A DNA stretch of 49,453 bases from Janthinobacterium agaricidamnosum NBRC 102515 = DSM 9628 (GCF_000723165.1 NZ_HG322949.1:5332035-5381487); one strand, 5' to 3'; positions 24,325-33,739 are shown, numbered from the stretch's first letter. Notes: generated by a model not told the origin, from the letters alone. Numbers and translations: made by a program.

Positions 24325-26139
24325 ATGACGCATCGTTTTACCGCCGGCACGCTCGGCACCCTGGCCGCAGCGCTTGTTTTTGCCTATGCGCCGCTGAACG
24401 CGGCCCACGCCGCCGCAAACCAACCGGCTCCGGCCGTCAGCGCGCCGCAAGCCCAAAAACAATTGCAGCGACTCGCCGACCGATATTACGATGCGCAAGC
24501 ACGCTTCAATCCGCTCAATGCGACTACATTCGGCGACAACCGTTACGACGACCAGCTCGGCAAGGGCATCGTGCCGGCCGTACGCGCCAGGCAATTCGCA
24601 CTGTATCGCCAATTCCTGGCCAGCCTGAACACCATCAAGCGCGCACAGCTCGCCAGCAAGGACCAGGTCAGCTACGATATCCTCGGCTACGAACTCAAGA
24701 CGGCGCTGGCGTTCGAGACATTTCCCGAACACCTGCTGCCGCTGAACCAGCTCGATAGCGTGCCCGTGGTGCTGGCCAATTACGCCAGCGGCGAAGGACC
24801 GCAGCCGATCAGCAACGTCAAACAATACGACGCTTACCTGAGCCGTATCGGCCAATTGCCGGCCTGGATAGACCAGGCCATCGCCAATATGCGCGAAGGC
24901 ATCCGCGACGGCGTGGTGCTGCCGAAATCGCTGATTGCGTCCGCCTTGCCGCAATTCCAGAAACTGCTCAGCAGCACCCCGGAAACCAGCATTTACTACA
25001 CCCCGGTCACCAAATTCCCGGCCAATTTTTCCGACGCCGATAAACAACGGCTGACGCAGTCCTACCGCGCCATCATCGGCGCCAAGCTGATGCCGGCGCT
25101 GGCGCGCCTGGCCAGGTTCGTCGAAAACGACTACCTGCCGGCCGGCCGCGACAGCAGCGGGCGGAGCGCGCTGCCGAACGGCGCCGCCTGGTACCAGGCG
25201 AATGTCGCCGCCCAGACCAGCACCACCTTGCAGCCGGAACAAATCCATCAAATCGGCTTGAAGGAAGTGGCGCGCATCCAGCAGCAATACGCCATCATCG
25301 GCCCAAAACTGGGGTATGACGGTCCGCCCGCCGGTTTGCCGGCATGGGTCGCCGCGCAGGAAAAATTCCGTCCGTTCAAGACCGACCAGGAAGTGCTGGA
25401 CGTTTACCGCAAGCTCAACGAACAGCTCAACAGCAAGTTGCCAGCCCTGTTCACGCTGGTGCCGAAGGTGCCGCTGGAGTTGCGCCTGGAACCGGAACTG
25501 AGCCGCGACACCGCGGCCAGCCATTACACCGCACCAGCTCCCGACGGTACGCGGCCTGGCGTATTCTGGTTGGTGGTGACCGATCCCAAGCGCTATCCAA
25601 GCACCGGCATGACCACTTTATTCTTGCACGAAGGCAAGCCCGGCCACCATTTCCAGATAGCGCTGACGCAAGAGCTGAACTTGCCGGACTTCCGCAAATT
25701 CGGCGACAACAACGCCTTCATCGAAGGCTGGGCGCTGTATGCGGAAACGCTGGGCAAGGAAATGGACTTGTTCAACGACCCGGCCCAATACTTTGGCAAC
25801 TTGAACGATGAGATGGTGCGCGCGGTGCGGCTGGTGATCGATACCGGCTTGCACGCCAAAGGGTGGAGCCGCGAAAAAACCATCCAGTACATGAGCGACA
25901 CGCTGGGTTACGACACAGTGGCGAAAAGAGAAACCGAGCGTTACATGGCATGGCCGGGCCAGGCGCTGGGCTACAAGATCGGCTCCCTGAAAATCCTCGA
26001 ATTGCGCCAGCGCGCGGAAGCCGCGCTGGGTCCGAAATTCAGCTTGCCGAAATTCCACGCGGTGGTGCTGGACGACGGCCCCTTGCCGCTGAACCTGCTG
26101 GAAGCGAAGGTCGACCGCTGGATCGCCGAGCAGAAGTAA
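24325..26139 (+). CDS. DUF885-family exported metallopeptidase, copy 1
   Basis: The protein has 604 residues. A signal peptide covers about 1-30 (cleavage near AHA-AA). The remainder is a helical zinc-peptidase-like DUF885 protein with the family motif H435-E-G-K-P-G-H-H442 and a downstream Glu in FIEGWALYAETLGKEM, which together form the presumed zinc site. Family members are poorly characterised and some are carboxypeptidase-like. The substrate is unknown, but the leader puts the protein in the periplasm or outside. The first of two tandem copies, it sits just after the M48 protease gene. Confidence 0.87.
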   Translation: MTHRFTAGTLGTLAAALVFAYAPLNAAHAAANQPAPAVSAPQAQKQLQRLADRYYDAQARFNPLNATTFGDNRYDDQLGKGIVPAVRARQFALYRQFLASLNTIKRAQLASKDQVSYDILGYELKTALAFETFPEHLLPLNQLDSVPVVLANYASGEGPQPISNVKQYDAYLSRIGQLPAWIDQAIANMREGIRDGVVLPKSLIASALPQFQKLLSSTPETSIYYTPVTKFPANFSDADKQRLTQSYRAIIGAKLMPALARLARFVENDYLPAGRDSSGRSALPNGAAWYQANVAAQTSTTLQPEQIHQIGLKEVARIQQQYAIIGPKLGYDGPPAGLPAWVAAQEKFRPFKTDQEVLDVYRKLNEQLNSKLPALFTLVPKVPLELRLEPELSRDTAASHYTAPAPDGTRPGVFWLVVTDPKRYPSTGMTTLFLHEGKPGHHFQIALTQELNLPDFRKFGDNNAFIEGWALYAETLGKEMDLFNDPAQYFGNLNDEMVRAVRLVIDTGLHAKGWSREKTIQYMSDTLGYDTVAKRETERYMAWPGQALGYKIGSLKILELRQRAEAALGPKFSLPKFHAVVLDDGPLPLNLLEAKVDRWIAEQK

Positions 26140-26165
26140 GCGTTACGCTGCACCTCATCAGCAGA

Positions 26166-26192
26166 ACGGCGCCGGACGTGGGCCGGCGCCGT
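26166..26192 (+). terminator. Hairpin after DUF885 copy 1
   Basis: A ten-base stem ACGGCGCCGG / CCGGCGCCGT (26166-26175 and 26183-26192) with a 7-base loop lies 26 bases after the stop. No strong T-tract follows, so termination may be partial or the hairpin may stabilise the mRNA 3' end. The same element is repeated after copy 2. Confidence 0.6.
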
Positions 26193-26210
26193 GGTTGATC
26201 GATCAAGGTT

Positions 26211-26258
26211 GGCGGCTGGAAGCCATTGATGAATAGCATAGGCACGGCTCAAAAATAG
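26211..26258 (+). pseudogene. Fossil of the M48 protease C-terminus between the two DUF885 copies
   Basis: In one frame this DNA reads GGWKPLMNSIGTAQK and a TAG stop, against the genuine M48 end (DGWKALTNSIGTAQK, TAA) at 24208-24255. It has no start or upstream coding part. It marks the left breakpoint of the tandem duplication. Confidence 0.85.
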
Positions 26259-26330
26259 TTTAAACAAGCAGGACAATCGCGTATCCTTATCGCCGCCTTC
26301 ACCTTCAACTCCCCATCAAGGACCTCATCC

Positions 26331-28145
26331 ATGACGCATCGTTTTATTGCCGGCACGCTCGGCACCCTGGCCGCAGCGCTTGTTTTTGCCTACGCGCCGC
26401 TGAACGCGGCCCACGCCGCCGCAAACCAACCGGCTCCGGCCGTCAGCGCGCCGCAAGCCCAAAAACAATTGCAGCGACTCGCCGACCAATATTACGATGC
26501 GCAAGCACGCTTCAATCCGCTCAATGCGACTGAATACGGCGACAACCGCTACGACGACCAGCTCGGCATGGGTATCGCGCCGGCCGTGCGCGCCAGGCAA
26601 TTCGCGCTGTATCGCCAATTCCTGGCCAGCCTGAACACCATCAAGCGCGCACAGCTCGCCAGCAAGGACCAGGTCAGCTACGATATCCTCGGCTACGAAC
26701 TCAAGACGGCACTGGCGTTCGAGACATTTCCCGAACACCTGCTGCCGCTGAACCAGATGGATAGCGTGCCCGTGGTGCTGGCCAATTACGCCAGCGGCGA
26801 AGGACCGCAGCCGATCAGCAACGTCAAACAATACGACGCTTACCTGAGCCGTATCGGCCAATTGCCGGCCTGGATAGACCAGGCCATCGCCAATATGCGA
26901 GAAGGCATCCGCGACGGCGTGGTGCTGCCGAAATCGCTGATTGCGTCCGCCTTGCCGCAATTCCAGAAACTGCTCAGCAACTCCCCGGAAACCAGCATTT
27001 ACTACACCCCGGTCACCAAATTCCCGGCCAATTTTTCCGACGCCGACAAACAGCGGCTGACGCAGTCCTACCGCGCCATCATCGGCGCCAAGCTGATGCC
27101 GGCGCTGGTGCGCCTGGCCAGGTTCGTCGAAACCGACTACCTGCCGGCCGGCCGCGACAGCAGCGGTCGGGGCGCGCTGCCGAACGGCGCCGCCTGGTAC
27201 CAGGCGAATGTCGCCGCCCAGACCACCACCGCCTTGCAGCCGGAACAAATCCATCAAATCGGCTTGAAGGAAGTGGCGCGCATCCAGCAGCAATACGCCA
27301 TCATCGGCCCGAAACTGGGATATGACGGTCCGCCCGCCGGTTTGCCGGCATGGGCCGCGGCGCAAGAAAAATTCCACCCGTTCAAGACCGACCAGCAAGT
27401 GCTGGACGTTTATCGCAAGCTCAACGCACAGCTCAACAGCAAGTTGCCAGCCCTGTTCACGCTGGTGCCGAAGGCGCCGCTGGATTTGCGACTGGAACCG
27501 GAACTGAGCCGCGATACCGCGTCCGACCACTATTCCCCGCCAGCCCCGGACGGTACGCGGCCCGGCGTATTCTGGTCGGTGGTGACCGATCCCAAGCTGT
27601 ACCCAAGCACCGGCATGACCACTTTATTCTTGCACGAAGGCAAACCCGGCCACCATTTCCAGATAGCGCTGACGCAAGAACTGAATTTGCCGGATTTCCG
27701 CAAATTCGGCGGTAATAACGCCTTCATCGAAGGCTGGGCGCTGTATGCGGAAACGCTGGGCAAGGAAATGGGCTTGTACGACGATACGGCCCAATACTTT
27801 GGCCACTTGAACGACGAAATGCTGCGCGCGGTGCGGCTGGTGGTCGATACCGGCTTGCACGCAAAAGGGTGGAGCCGTGAAAAAACCATCCAGTACATGC
27901 GCGACACGCTGGGCTACGACGCGGCGGCGAAAAGCGAAACCGAGCGTTACATGGCATGGCCGGGCCAGGCGCTGGGCTACAAGATCGGCTCCCTGAAAAT
28001 CCTCGAATTGCGCCAGCGCGCGGAAGCCGCGCTGGGTCCGAAATTCAGCTTGCCGAAATTCCACGCGGTGGTGCTGGGCGACGGCACCTTGCCGCTGAGC
28101 CTGCTGGAAGCGAAGGTCGACCGCTGGATCGCTGAGCAGAAGTAA
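26331..28145 (+). CDS. DUF885-family exported metallopeptidase, copy 2
   Basis: The protein has 604 residues, the same length as copy 1 with no gaps. The signal peptide is nearly identical and the zinc motif H435-E-G-K-P-G-H-H442 and FIEGWALYAETLGKEM are intact, so both copies should be active. Differences are mostly conservative or surface-like (for example ATTFGDN against ATEYGDN near residue 70, FWLVVTDPKRY against FWSVVTDPKLY near 415, DLFNDPAQYFGN against GLYDDTAQYFGH near 490). Preserved function in both argues for recent duplication with gene dosage or slight specialisation. Confidence 0.87.
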   Translation: MTHRFIAGTLGTLAAALVFAYAPLNAAHAAANQPAPAVSAPQAQKQLQRLADQYYDAQARFNPLNATEYGDNRYDDQLGMGIAPAVRARQFALYRQFLASLNTIKRAQLASKDQVSYDILGYELKTALAFETFPEHLLPLNQMDSVPVVLANYASGEGPQPISNVKQYDAYLSRIGQLPAWIDQAIANMREGIRDGVVLPKSLIASALPQFQKLLSNSPETSIYYTPVTKFPANFSDADKQRLTQSYRAIIGAKLMPALVRLARFVETDYLPAGRDSSGRGALPNGAAWYQANVAAQTTTALQPEQIHQIGLKEVARIQQQYAIIGPKLGYDGPPAGLPAWAAAQEKFHPFKTDQQVLDVYRKLNAQLNSKLPALFTLVPKAPLDLRLEPELSRDTASDHYSPPAPDGTRPGVFWSVVTDPKLYPSTGMTTLFLHEGKPGHHFQIALTQELNLPDFRKFGGNNAFIEGWALYAETLGKEMGLYDDTAQYFGHLNDEMLRAVRLVVDTGLHAKGWSREKTIQYMRDTLGYDAAAKSETERYMAWPGQALGYKIGSLKILELRQRAEAALGPKFSLPKFHAVVLGDGTLPLSLLEAKVDRWIAEQK

Positions 28146-28171
28146 GCGTTACGCTGCTCCCCATCAGCGGA

Positions 28172-28198
28172 ACGGCGCCGGACGTGGGCCGGCGCCGT
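28172..28198 (+). terminator. Hairpin after DUF885 copy 2
   Basis: The stem ACGGCGCCGG / CCGGCGCCGT (28172-28181 and 28189-28198) repeats the one after copy 1. The sequence diverges directly after it, so it marks the right end of the duplicated unit. Confidence 0.6.
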
Positions 28199-28346
28199 GC
28201 TTGATCCCTGATTGATGTAACGCAAAGCTTCACCAAGCCCACGATTTTTCGATACCGGCACAGGAACCACTGCCCTCCCCGGCAGGACTAATTTGCATGT
28301 CATTCAACCTAGGGTGTGACGCGCTTGCGCCATGCCGGGAGATATC

Positions 28347-29426
28347 ATGCAAAACAGCACTGAACAACCGTCAAAAAACCGCAGCCGTCACGGTTCATGG
28401 CAATTTCCGAATGCCGGTGGCGCCGACGGCACCGATAATGGCACGCTGGCCGAAGCGGAATCCAGGCGCCAGGCCCGTACCCGCGATGGCCGCGCAGAGC
28501 GCAGGCAAGACAGCGGACGCAAACAAGACCAGCAGATCAATCAATTGAGCACCATGCTGGGCTGGCTCAGCATCGGCATCGGCCTGATGCAATTGCTGGC
28601 GCCGCGCCGCGTGGCGCGCGTCACCGGCTTGCCGGCCTCGCCGCTGTTGTTGCGGGTGATCGGCTTGCGCGAAGTCGCGTGCGGCATCGGCTTGCTGAAT
28701 CAACGTTCGTCGCCAGCCTGGAACTGGTCGCGCGTGGCCGGCGATGCGATGGACCTGACCTTGCTCGGCGTGGCTGCCGGCGGTTCCGGCAGTGCGCGCA
28801 AACGCATCGCGGCGACCGCCGTGATGGTGGCCGGCGTCACCGCGCTGGATGTCGTGGCCAGCAAGCAAACCGGGCCGCAAAAACTGAGCACCGCACAGCC
28901 GCCCGGCCTGTCCGGCGTGTCGATCACCAAATCGATCACGGTGAACCGCTCGGCCGATGAATGTTATCAAGTGTGGCGCGACCTGGAAAACTTGCCGCGC
29001 TTCATGCCGGACCTGGATACGGTACGCATCATCGATCAGCGCCGCTCGCACTGGAAGCTGCGCGGGCCGAGCGGCGGCATGACCGAGTGGGACGCCGAAA
29101 TCACCGACGACCAGCCCGGCAAGCGGCTGGCCTGGCGCTCGCTGGACAGCGGCGCCGAAGATGAAAACGGCGTGCTCGAATTCAGCCCGGCGAATGGCGG
29201 CAAGGGTACGGTGGTCACGATGCGCCTGCATGCCGAACCGCCGGCCGGCAAGGTTGGCGCCGCGCTCGCCAAGCTGTTCAGCACAATCCCCGACATGCAA
29301 ATCGACCGCAGCCTGCGGCGCTTCAAGCAATGGGTGGAAACCGGCGAAATCGCCACCACCGAAGGCCAGCCGGCAGGCATGCGCAGCCTCAAGAGCCGCC
29401 TCTTCAAGAAAGGAGCGCGTTCATGA
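28347..29426 (+). CDS. Membrane protein with C-terminal SRPBCC (cyclase/dehydrase-like) domain
   Basis: The protein has 359 residues from the ATG at 28347, which is preceded by GGGAGA; an ATG five codons upstream lacks this. The first 65 residues are hydrophilic and basic. A hydrophobic DoxX/DUF4267-like region of about four segments follows (about 70-170: [47 protein letters not shown]). Residues about 190-335 form an SRPBCC lipid-binding-type domain ([34 protein letters not shown] in order). It probably binds a hydrophobic ligand at the inner membrane. It overlaps the next gene by the ATGA arrangement, so the two are co-translated and likely work together. Confidence 0.8.
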   Translation: MQNSTEQPSKNRSRHGSWQFPNAGGADGTDNGTLAEAESRRQARTRDGRAERRQDSGRKQDQQINQLSTMLGWLSIGIGLMQLLAPRRVARVTGLPASPLLLRVIGLREVACGIGLLNQRSSPAWNWSRVAGDAMDLTLLGVAAGGSGSARKRIAATAVMVAGVTALDVVASKQTGPQKLSTAQPPGLSGVSITKSITVNRSADECYQVWRDLENLPRFMPDLDTVRIIDQRRSHWKLRGPSGGMTEWDAEITDDQPGKRLAWRSLDSGAEDENGVLEFSPANGGKGTVVTMRLHAEPPAGKVGAALAKLFSTIPDMQIDRSLRRFKQWVETGEIATTEGQPAGMRSLKSRLFKKGARS

Positions 29427-30595
29427 AAGCGAATTGCTGGCACGGCAAACATGATGTCCGGGTCGAACAGGTAGCCGATCCGAAAATCATCAACCAGCGC
29501 GACGCCATCATCAAGATCAGCTCGACCGCCATTTGCGGCTCCGACCTGCATCTGTATAACGGCGTGATTCCGAGCATGGAACAGGGCGATATCCTGGGCC
29601 ATGAATTCATGGGCGAAGTAGTCGAGCTCGGTTCGCAAGTGAACAATTTACGGATCGGCGACCGTGTCGTGGTGCCCTTCCCGATCGCTTGCGGCCAGTG
29701 TTTTTTTTGCGAGCAGCAAATGTTTTCAGTGTGCGAAAACTCCAATCCCAACGCCTATATGGCGCAAAAGCTGTGGGGCCATTCGCCCGCCGGCATTTTC
29801 GGCTATTCGCACCTGACCGGCGGGTATGCCGGCGGCCAGGCCGAATTCGCCCGCGTGCCGTTCGCCGACGTCGGGCCGATCCGGATTCCCAACGAATTAA
29901 AGGATGAGCAAGTCTTGTTCTTGTCCGATATTTTGCCGACCGGCTACATGGCGGCCGAAGCGTGCGACATCCAGCCCGGCCACGTGGTGGCGGTCTGGGG
30001 TTGCGGCCCGGTCGGCCAGTTCGCGATCCAGAGCGCTTTCCTGCTCGGCGCCGAGCGTGTCATCGCGATCGACCATTATCCGGAACGGCTGCGCATGGCG
30101 CGCGAGCAATCGGGCGCCGAAACCATCAATTTTGACGACACCGACGTACAAGACGCATTGAAACAAATGACCGGCGGACGCGGCCCGGATGCGTGCATCG
30201 ACGCGGTCGGCATGGAAGCCCATGGTGTCGGTATTGCCTATGCATATGACAGGCTCAAACAGGCGATGCGGATGGAGTCGGATCGCCCGACCGCCTTGCG
30301 CCAGGCGCTGATGGCGTGCCGCAATGGCGGGGTGGTGTCGGTACCCGGCGTATATGGCGGCTTCAGCGACAAGATCCCGTTCGGTTCGGTCATGAACCGC
30401 TCATTGACGCTCAAAACCGGGCAAACCCATGTGCAGCGTTATCTGCAACCGTTGCTGGATCGGATACAAAGAAACGAGATCGATCCATCGGTGATCATCA
30501 CCCATCACCTGCGCCTCGACGAGGCGCCGCATGGCTACGCAATTTTCCAGAACAAGCAGGAAGAATGCATCAAGGTGGTGATGCATCCGCATTGA
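29423..30595 (+). CDS. Zinc-dependent alcohol dehydrogenase, formaldehyde-dehydrogenase-like
   Basis: The protein has 390 residues. The start ATG overlaps the stop of the SRPBCC gene and has AAAGGAG before it. Catalytic zinc ligands are C38 and H60-E61. The structural zinc lobe has C90, C93, C96 and C104. The NAD-binding Rossmann motif ([13 protein letters not shown]) is near 195-207, with the acidic AIDHYPERL end following. The length and the insert around residues 105-140 ([25 protein letters not shown]) fit the glutathione-independent formaldehyde dehydrogenase-like subgroup. The true substrate is unknown. Confidence 0.87.
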   Translation: MKANCWHGKHDVRVEQVADPKIINQRDAIIKISSTAICGSDLHLYNGVIPSMEQGDILGHEFMGEVVELGSQVNNLRIGDRVVVPFPIACGQCFFCEQQMFSVCENSNPNAYMAQKLWGHSPAGIFGYSHLTGGYAGGQAEFARVPFADVGPIRIPNELKDEQVLFLSDILPTGYMAAEACDIQPGHVVAVWGCGPVGQFAIQSAFLLGAERVIAIDHYPERLRMAREQSGAETINFDDTDVQDALKQMTGGRGPDACIDAVGMEAHGVGIAYAYDRLKQAMRMESDRPTALRQALMACRNGGVVSVPGVYGGFSDKIPFGSVMNRSLTLKTGQTHVQRYLQPLLDRIQRNEIDPSVIITHHLRLDEAPHGYAIFQNKQEECIKVVMHPH

Positions 30596-30620
30596 CGCCC
30601 GGCTGGCATGCTGCGGCGCG

Positions 30621-31463
30621 CTACACCAGTAGCGCAGCGCTCATCGAGTTAACTTCCTCGGCCGATTCGGCAAGGATGCTTTGCAGGGTGTCATTGTCGA
30701 TGATGAAGTCGATTACCGAATCGGATGGCGTCAGCATTTCCATAAAGCTTTGCTGCAACGGCGATACCACCGGCGCCAGCTGCTTGGCCAGCAGCAAGGT
30801 ATCGAGCAGCGAATCCGGTGGAATCGCCAGCAAGCCGTCGCGCAAGCCATCGATGGCGGTCGACACCGGTTCCGGGATCATCAATTTCTTCATGACTTCG
30901 CGGGAAATGATTTCTTCCGCCGATTCCATCCAGTTTTCCGGATCGTCATCCAGCAAGCCGGGAAATTCATCGGCGCGCGATAACAGGTAAAAGCCGCCCA
31001 CTTCATGCACGATGCCGGCGAACAGCGCGGTATCCGGATCGACCAGCGTGATACGCCGCGCGATCACATGCGCCAGCGCGGCGACATGGGCGGTGTGTTC
31101 CCACAACTGGGCCGCCTTGATGCGCAGGTCGGGATCGACGATCTTGCTGCCGAACTGGCGCACCACCATCGCCGCGACCAGCGAATACAGATTGCGGTAC
31201 CCCATGCGCATCACCGCCGCGCGCACGCTGGTGACGGCGGCCATGTCGCCGCGGCTGAACACCGCCGAATTCGCCAGCGCCACGGTGCGCGCCGCCAGCA
31301 AGGGTTCCGCCAGCACCAGTTTGATCGCGTGGTCGATATGGCAGTCAGGCTCCGCCAGCGCCAATTGCAACTGCAGCGCGGCATTTACACTGGTCGGAAA
31401 AGTCAGTTCGCCGCGTATAGCCTGCGATACGATCAAGCCAAATGCTTCCAGTCTGTTCATCAT
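30621..31463 (-). CDS. HDOD-domain signalling protein
   Basis: The protein has 280 residues from the ATG at 31463, which has GGAG nine bases upstream; the frame extends further but into non-protein-like sequence. The HDOD domain fills residues about 20-220 (FPTSVNAALQLQLALAEP, then VLAEPLLAARTVALANSA, MRMGYRNLYSLVAAM, and HVIARRITLVDPDTALFAGIVHEVGGFYLL). HDOD proteins lack the full HD metal site and act as scaffolds in motility, surface and second-messenger signalling. There is no output domain. It is convergent with the ADH gene. Confidence 0.85.
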   Translation of the reverse strand: MMNRLEAFGLIVSQAIRGELTFPTSVNAALQLQLALAEPDCHIDHAIKLVLAEPLLAARTVALANSAVFSRGDMAAVTSVRAAVMRMGYRNLYSLVAAMVVRQFGSKIVDPDLRIKAAQLWEHTAHVAALAHVIARRITLVDPDTALFAGIVHEVGGFYLLSRADEFPGLLDDDPENWMESAEEIISREVMKKLMIPEPVSTAIDGLRDGLLAIPPDSLLDTLLLAKQLAPVVSPLQQSFMEMLTPSDSVIDFIIDNDTLQSILAESAEEVNSMSAALLV

Positions 31464-31621
31464 AAGCTCCACCCTCCCGGTCTGCCACAGGACTTGGAAC
31501 CGCTGACAAAACACCCATGGTGGCAGTACGAATGTACGACAAGACAATCTAACGCTGCCATGGATGTTTTTTCAGGCGCTCTTAGTCATTCCTATTTTAC
31601 GCCAATACAAAAACAGCACCA

Positions 31622-32254
31622 CTATAAATGCATGCGGCCTATTTCAGTATGAAAATTCAATCCGATATTTTCCACGTCTTTTAACACAGCCTCATCGCCA
31701 ATAACAAATATCTTAGGCTGCTGTAATACCTGCATCAAGAAAGGCTGTTGTTCGCGCAGACGCCGCTGATAATCGGCCAGTGAATATAAATTCGGATTAA
31801 TCTTGCGCTTCAAAGTTCGTTCGCCTGGCGTTAAACGAGATAATAATTCTCCGTAATTGGTATCGTCGCCGACCAGCAAGAGATCGATATTACTCGCCAC
31901 CGTATCCTGTCCCCTTGCGGTTGCGCCATAGACGAAGGCGACATGCAATTGTTTCGACAATGGCGCCAGCGTCGCATGCAGCACGCCGACCAGGCCGAAG
32001 GTTTTTTGCACCAGGCCGCTCAACTCCGGATAGACCAGGCTTTCCTTGTTGGGCCAGAAACGCCGCACATTGCCGATGCGTTCAGATGTGATCAAACCGG
32101 AATCATGCAAACGGCGCAACTCGCGCTGCGCGGACGCGCTGCCCAAGCCTGTCAGACGCATGATCTCGTTCAAGTGAAATCCTTCATTGACCCGCACAAA
32201 CAGCAGGGCCAGCAGTTTTTGCTGTGCGGGAGAAAAGAGGGCTTGTGCGATCAT
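31622..32254 (-). CDS. Winged-helix protein fused to a degenerate MNT-type nucleotidyltransferase domain
   Basis: The protein has 210 residues. Residues about 1-75 form an ArsR/MarR-like winged helix (FSPAQQKLLALLFV, HLNEIMRLTGLGSASAQRELRRLHDSGLI). Residues about 100-200 follow a small nucleotidyltransferase, with FVYGATARGQ (active-site loop, residues 110-115) and SNIDLLLVGD. In active enzymes these read G-S-x-A-R-G and S-D-I-D; here the Ser is Ala and the first Asp is N122, so catalysis is doubtful. Solo proteins of this kind occur in toxin-antitoxin and defence contexts, but no HEPN partner is adjacent. The 5' and 3' flanks are AT-rich. It may be an autoregulator. Confidence 0.75.
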   Translation of the reverse strand: MIAQALFSPAQQKLLALLFVRVNEGFHLNEIMRLTGLGSASAQRELRRLHDSGLITSERIGNVRRFWPNKESLVYPELSGLVQKTFGLVGVLHATLAPLSKQLHVAFVYGATARGQDTVASNIDLLLVGDDTNYGELLSRLTPGERTLKRKINPNLYSLADYQRRLREQQPFLMQVLQQPKIFVIGDEAVLKDVENIGLNFHTEIGRMHL

Positions 32255-32354
32255 GTGCCAAATATTAGCATGAATAAACTATTATTCAGCACGGGACGGC
32301 CACGGGCAGCCCATGCGTGTTGTGCAAAAGCCTGAGCTGCCTGGAGGGGAAATA

Positions 32355-32984
32355 CTATGGTGCGGCGATGGTCTGGCGCAAGCCGGCGATGATCAACTCG
32401 AGCCCGGTGTCAAAGCGGCGCTCCAGGCCGGTCTCGAAGATCGCTTCCATGCTGGCCTGCACATGCGGGAAACGGCCGCTGGCCAAGGACGAAAACTGGG
32501 CGCGCCGCTGCGACAGAGCGGACGCATCGTCCGCGGCGAAACCCTGCACTTCCATGACAAAACCCCGCACATAATATAAAACGGTCGAGGCGCTCCAGCT
32601 CGCGACATGGTCAGCCAGCCCTGCCGCACGCAATGGCCCGATCAGCGCTTCAGCCACCCGCAATCCATTTGCGGAAATGATATAAGTGCCGCCAAATACC
32701 CTGACGCCATCGCGCCGGGCCGCTAAAGCGACACGCATTTCCCGCGCCACCTGGCGCAGGCGGTGATCCCAATCCGTATTCGTATCAATATCGCGGGCCA
32801 CTTCCTGAATTAATATATCCGCCATGCCATCCAATAATTCCTGCTTATTGGAGAAGTGCCAATACAGCGAGGCCGCCTTAATATCCAGCGCATCAGCCAG
32901 GCGGCGCATGGTCAAGCCTTCAATACCTACCTGGTCCAGCAAGTCCAACGCCGTGGTGATCACGTTTTCGCGTTGAATTTTCAT
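32355..32984 (-). CDS. TetR-family transcriptional regulator (TetR(C)-type ligand domain)
   Basis: The protein has 209 residues from the ATG at 32984, with AAGGA upstream; a longer frame adds 13 unlike residues. The helix-turn-helix is at about 5-50 (VITTALDLLDQVGIEGLTMRRLADALDIKAASLYWHFSNKQELLDGM in order), very close to the tetracycline-repressor subgroup. The C-terminal part resembles the TetR_C dimer domain. No efflux pump lies beside it, so its target is elsewhere or it acts on its neighbours. It precedes the winged-helix/NTase gene on the same strand. Confidence 0.87.
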   Translation of the reverse strand: MKIQRENVITTALDLLDQVGIEGLTMRRLADALDIKAASLYWHFSNKQELLDGMADILIQEVARDIDTNTDWDHRLRQVAREMRVALAARRDGVRVFGGTYIISANGLRVAEALIGPLRAAGLADHVASWSASTVLYYVRGFVMEVQGFAADDASALSQRRAQFSSLASGRFPHVQASMEAIFETGLERRFDTGLELIIAGLRQTIAAP

Positions 32985-33092
32985 ATTGCATTCCTTAATG
33001 CCAAAAACTTCAACAGCGTTCACTTATTATTCAGCCGGACATGCGCAAAAATAATCCTTATGGGAAATTTTTTACCGCCGCAAAAGATATTC

Positions 33093-33665
33093 TTATTTCA
33101 GCAATATCTTAAAACACACTTCAAAGAAATCATCCAGCGGCGCACGGCTTTTCAAGACTTTGGCGCGAATCAGCGCGCCTTCCCATGCATTCACCACGAA
33201 ACGGCCCAACGCTTGCGCGTCATGGCGCGGATCGACCTGGCCCAAGACCTGTGCTTCGGACAATACCCCGGCGACTCTGGCGCTCCAGGTCTCGAACACG
33301 CTAGCCAAGGCCTCACGCATGGCGGGATGGGTATCCGACATTTCGGCGCCGAAATTGCCCAGCAGGCAGCCGCGGGTATGGCCCCAGCCGACAAAACGCT
33401 GGGCCATGAATTCAAAATGCTGGCGCAGCCGCTGCAACGGCGTCTTGCCCTCTTCATGCAGCAAGTCGATGCGGTTATTCGCCGCATACATGTCCAGCGC
33501 TTCGAGCGCCAGTAATTCCTTGCTCTTGAAATGATTGAAGAACGATCCCTTCGGCACGCCGGCGGCGTCGGTGATATCCTGGATCGAACAACCGTTGAAA
33601 CCCTGCGCCTGCAGTGTTTCGCAAGCGGCATCCACCAGTTTGCCGCGCACGCTAGGTCTCCCCAT
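33093..33665 (-). CDS. TetR-family regulator (AcuR/NemR-like)
   Basis: The protein has 190 residues from the ATG at 33665, which has AGGGGAG at the right distance; an ATG 11 codons upstream (33698) is less well placed. The DNA-binding domain is MGRPSVRGKLVDAACETL followed by CSIQDITDAAGVPKGSFFNHFKSKELLALEAL. The ligand domain has HTRGCLLGNFGAEM, typical of the subgroup with conserved cysteine that answers to electrophiles or acyl-CoA-like ligands. It is divergent from the MBL hydrolase gene, with a palindromic operator and an operator-like half-site inside its own promoter. It very probably represses both itself and that hydrolase. Confidence 0.88.
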   Translation of the reverse strand: MGRPSVRGKLVDAACETLQAQGFNGCSIQDITDAAGVPKGSFFNHFKSKELLALEALDMYAANNRIDLLHEEGKTPLQRLRQHFEFMAQRFVGWGHTRGCLLGNFGAEMSDTHPAMREALASVFETWSARVAGVLSEAQVLGQVDPRHDAQALGRFVVNAWEGALIRAKVLKSRAPLDDFFEVCFKILLK

Positions 33666-33739
33666 AACTCTCCCCTGAAATGCTGTTGTCTTGCTCATAT
33701 CTTGCCTTTGTCTGGTTCATAGGGGCAAAATCGCAGCAG

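Larger units (their letters stand above)
24200..28210 (+). repeat. Tandem duplication, two units of about 2.0 kb
   Basis: The unit starts within the 3' end of the M48 gene (about 24213; second copy about 26211). It covers the short promoter/leader (GTATCCTTATCGCCG occurs in both), a 604-codon gene and the hairpin after it. The two gene starts are 2006 bases apart. Identity is very high, with long identical runs in the first half of the genes and more differences in the last third. Confidence 0.9.

Noticed and set aside
24200..28210. Insertion-sequence-mediated origin of the DUF885 repeat
   Set aside because: No transposase, terminal inverted repeat or target duplication at the unit ends; the captured M48 tail fits simple unequal recombination or slippage.
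31005..31652. Plus-strand frame of 215 codons over the HDOD gene
   Set aside because: Antisense shadow; the HDOD protein on the minus strand has clear family sequence and a ribosome binding site.
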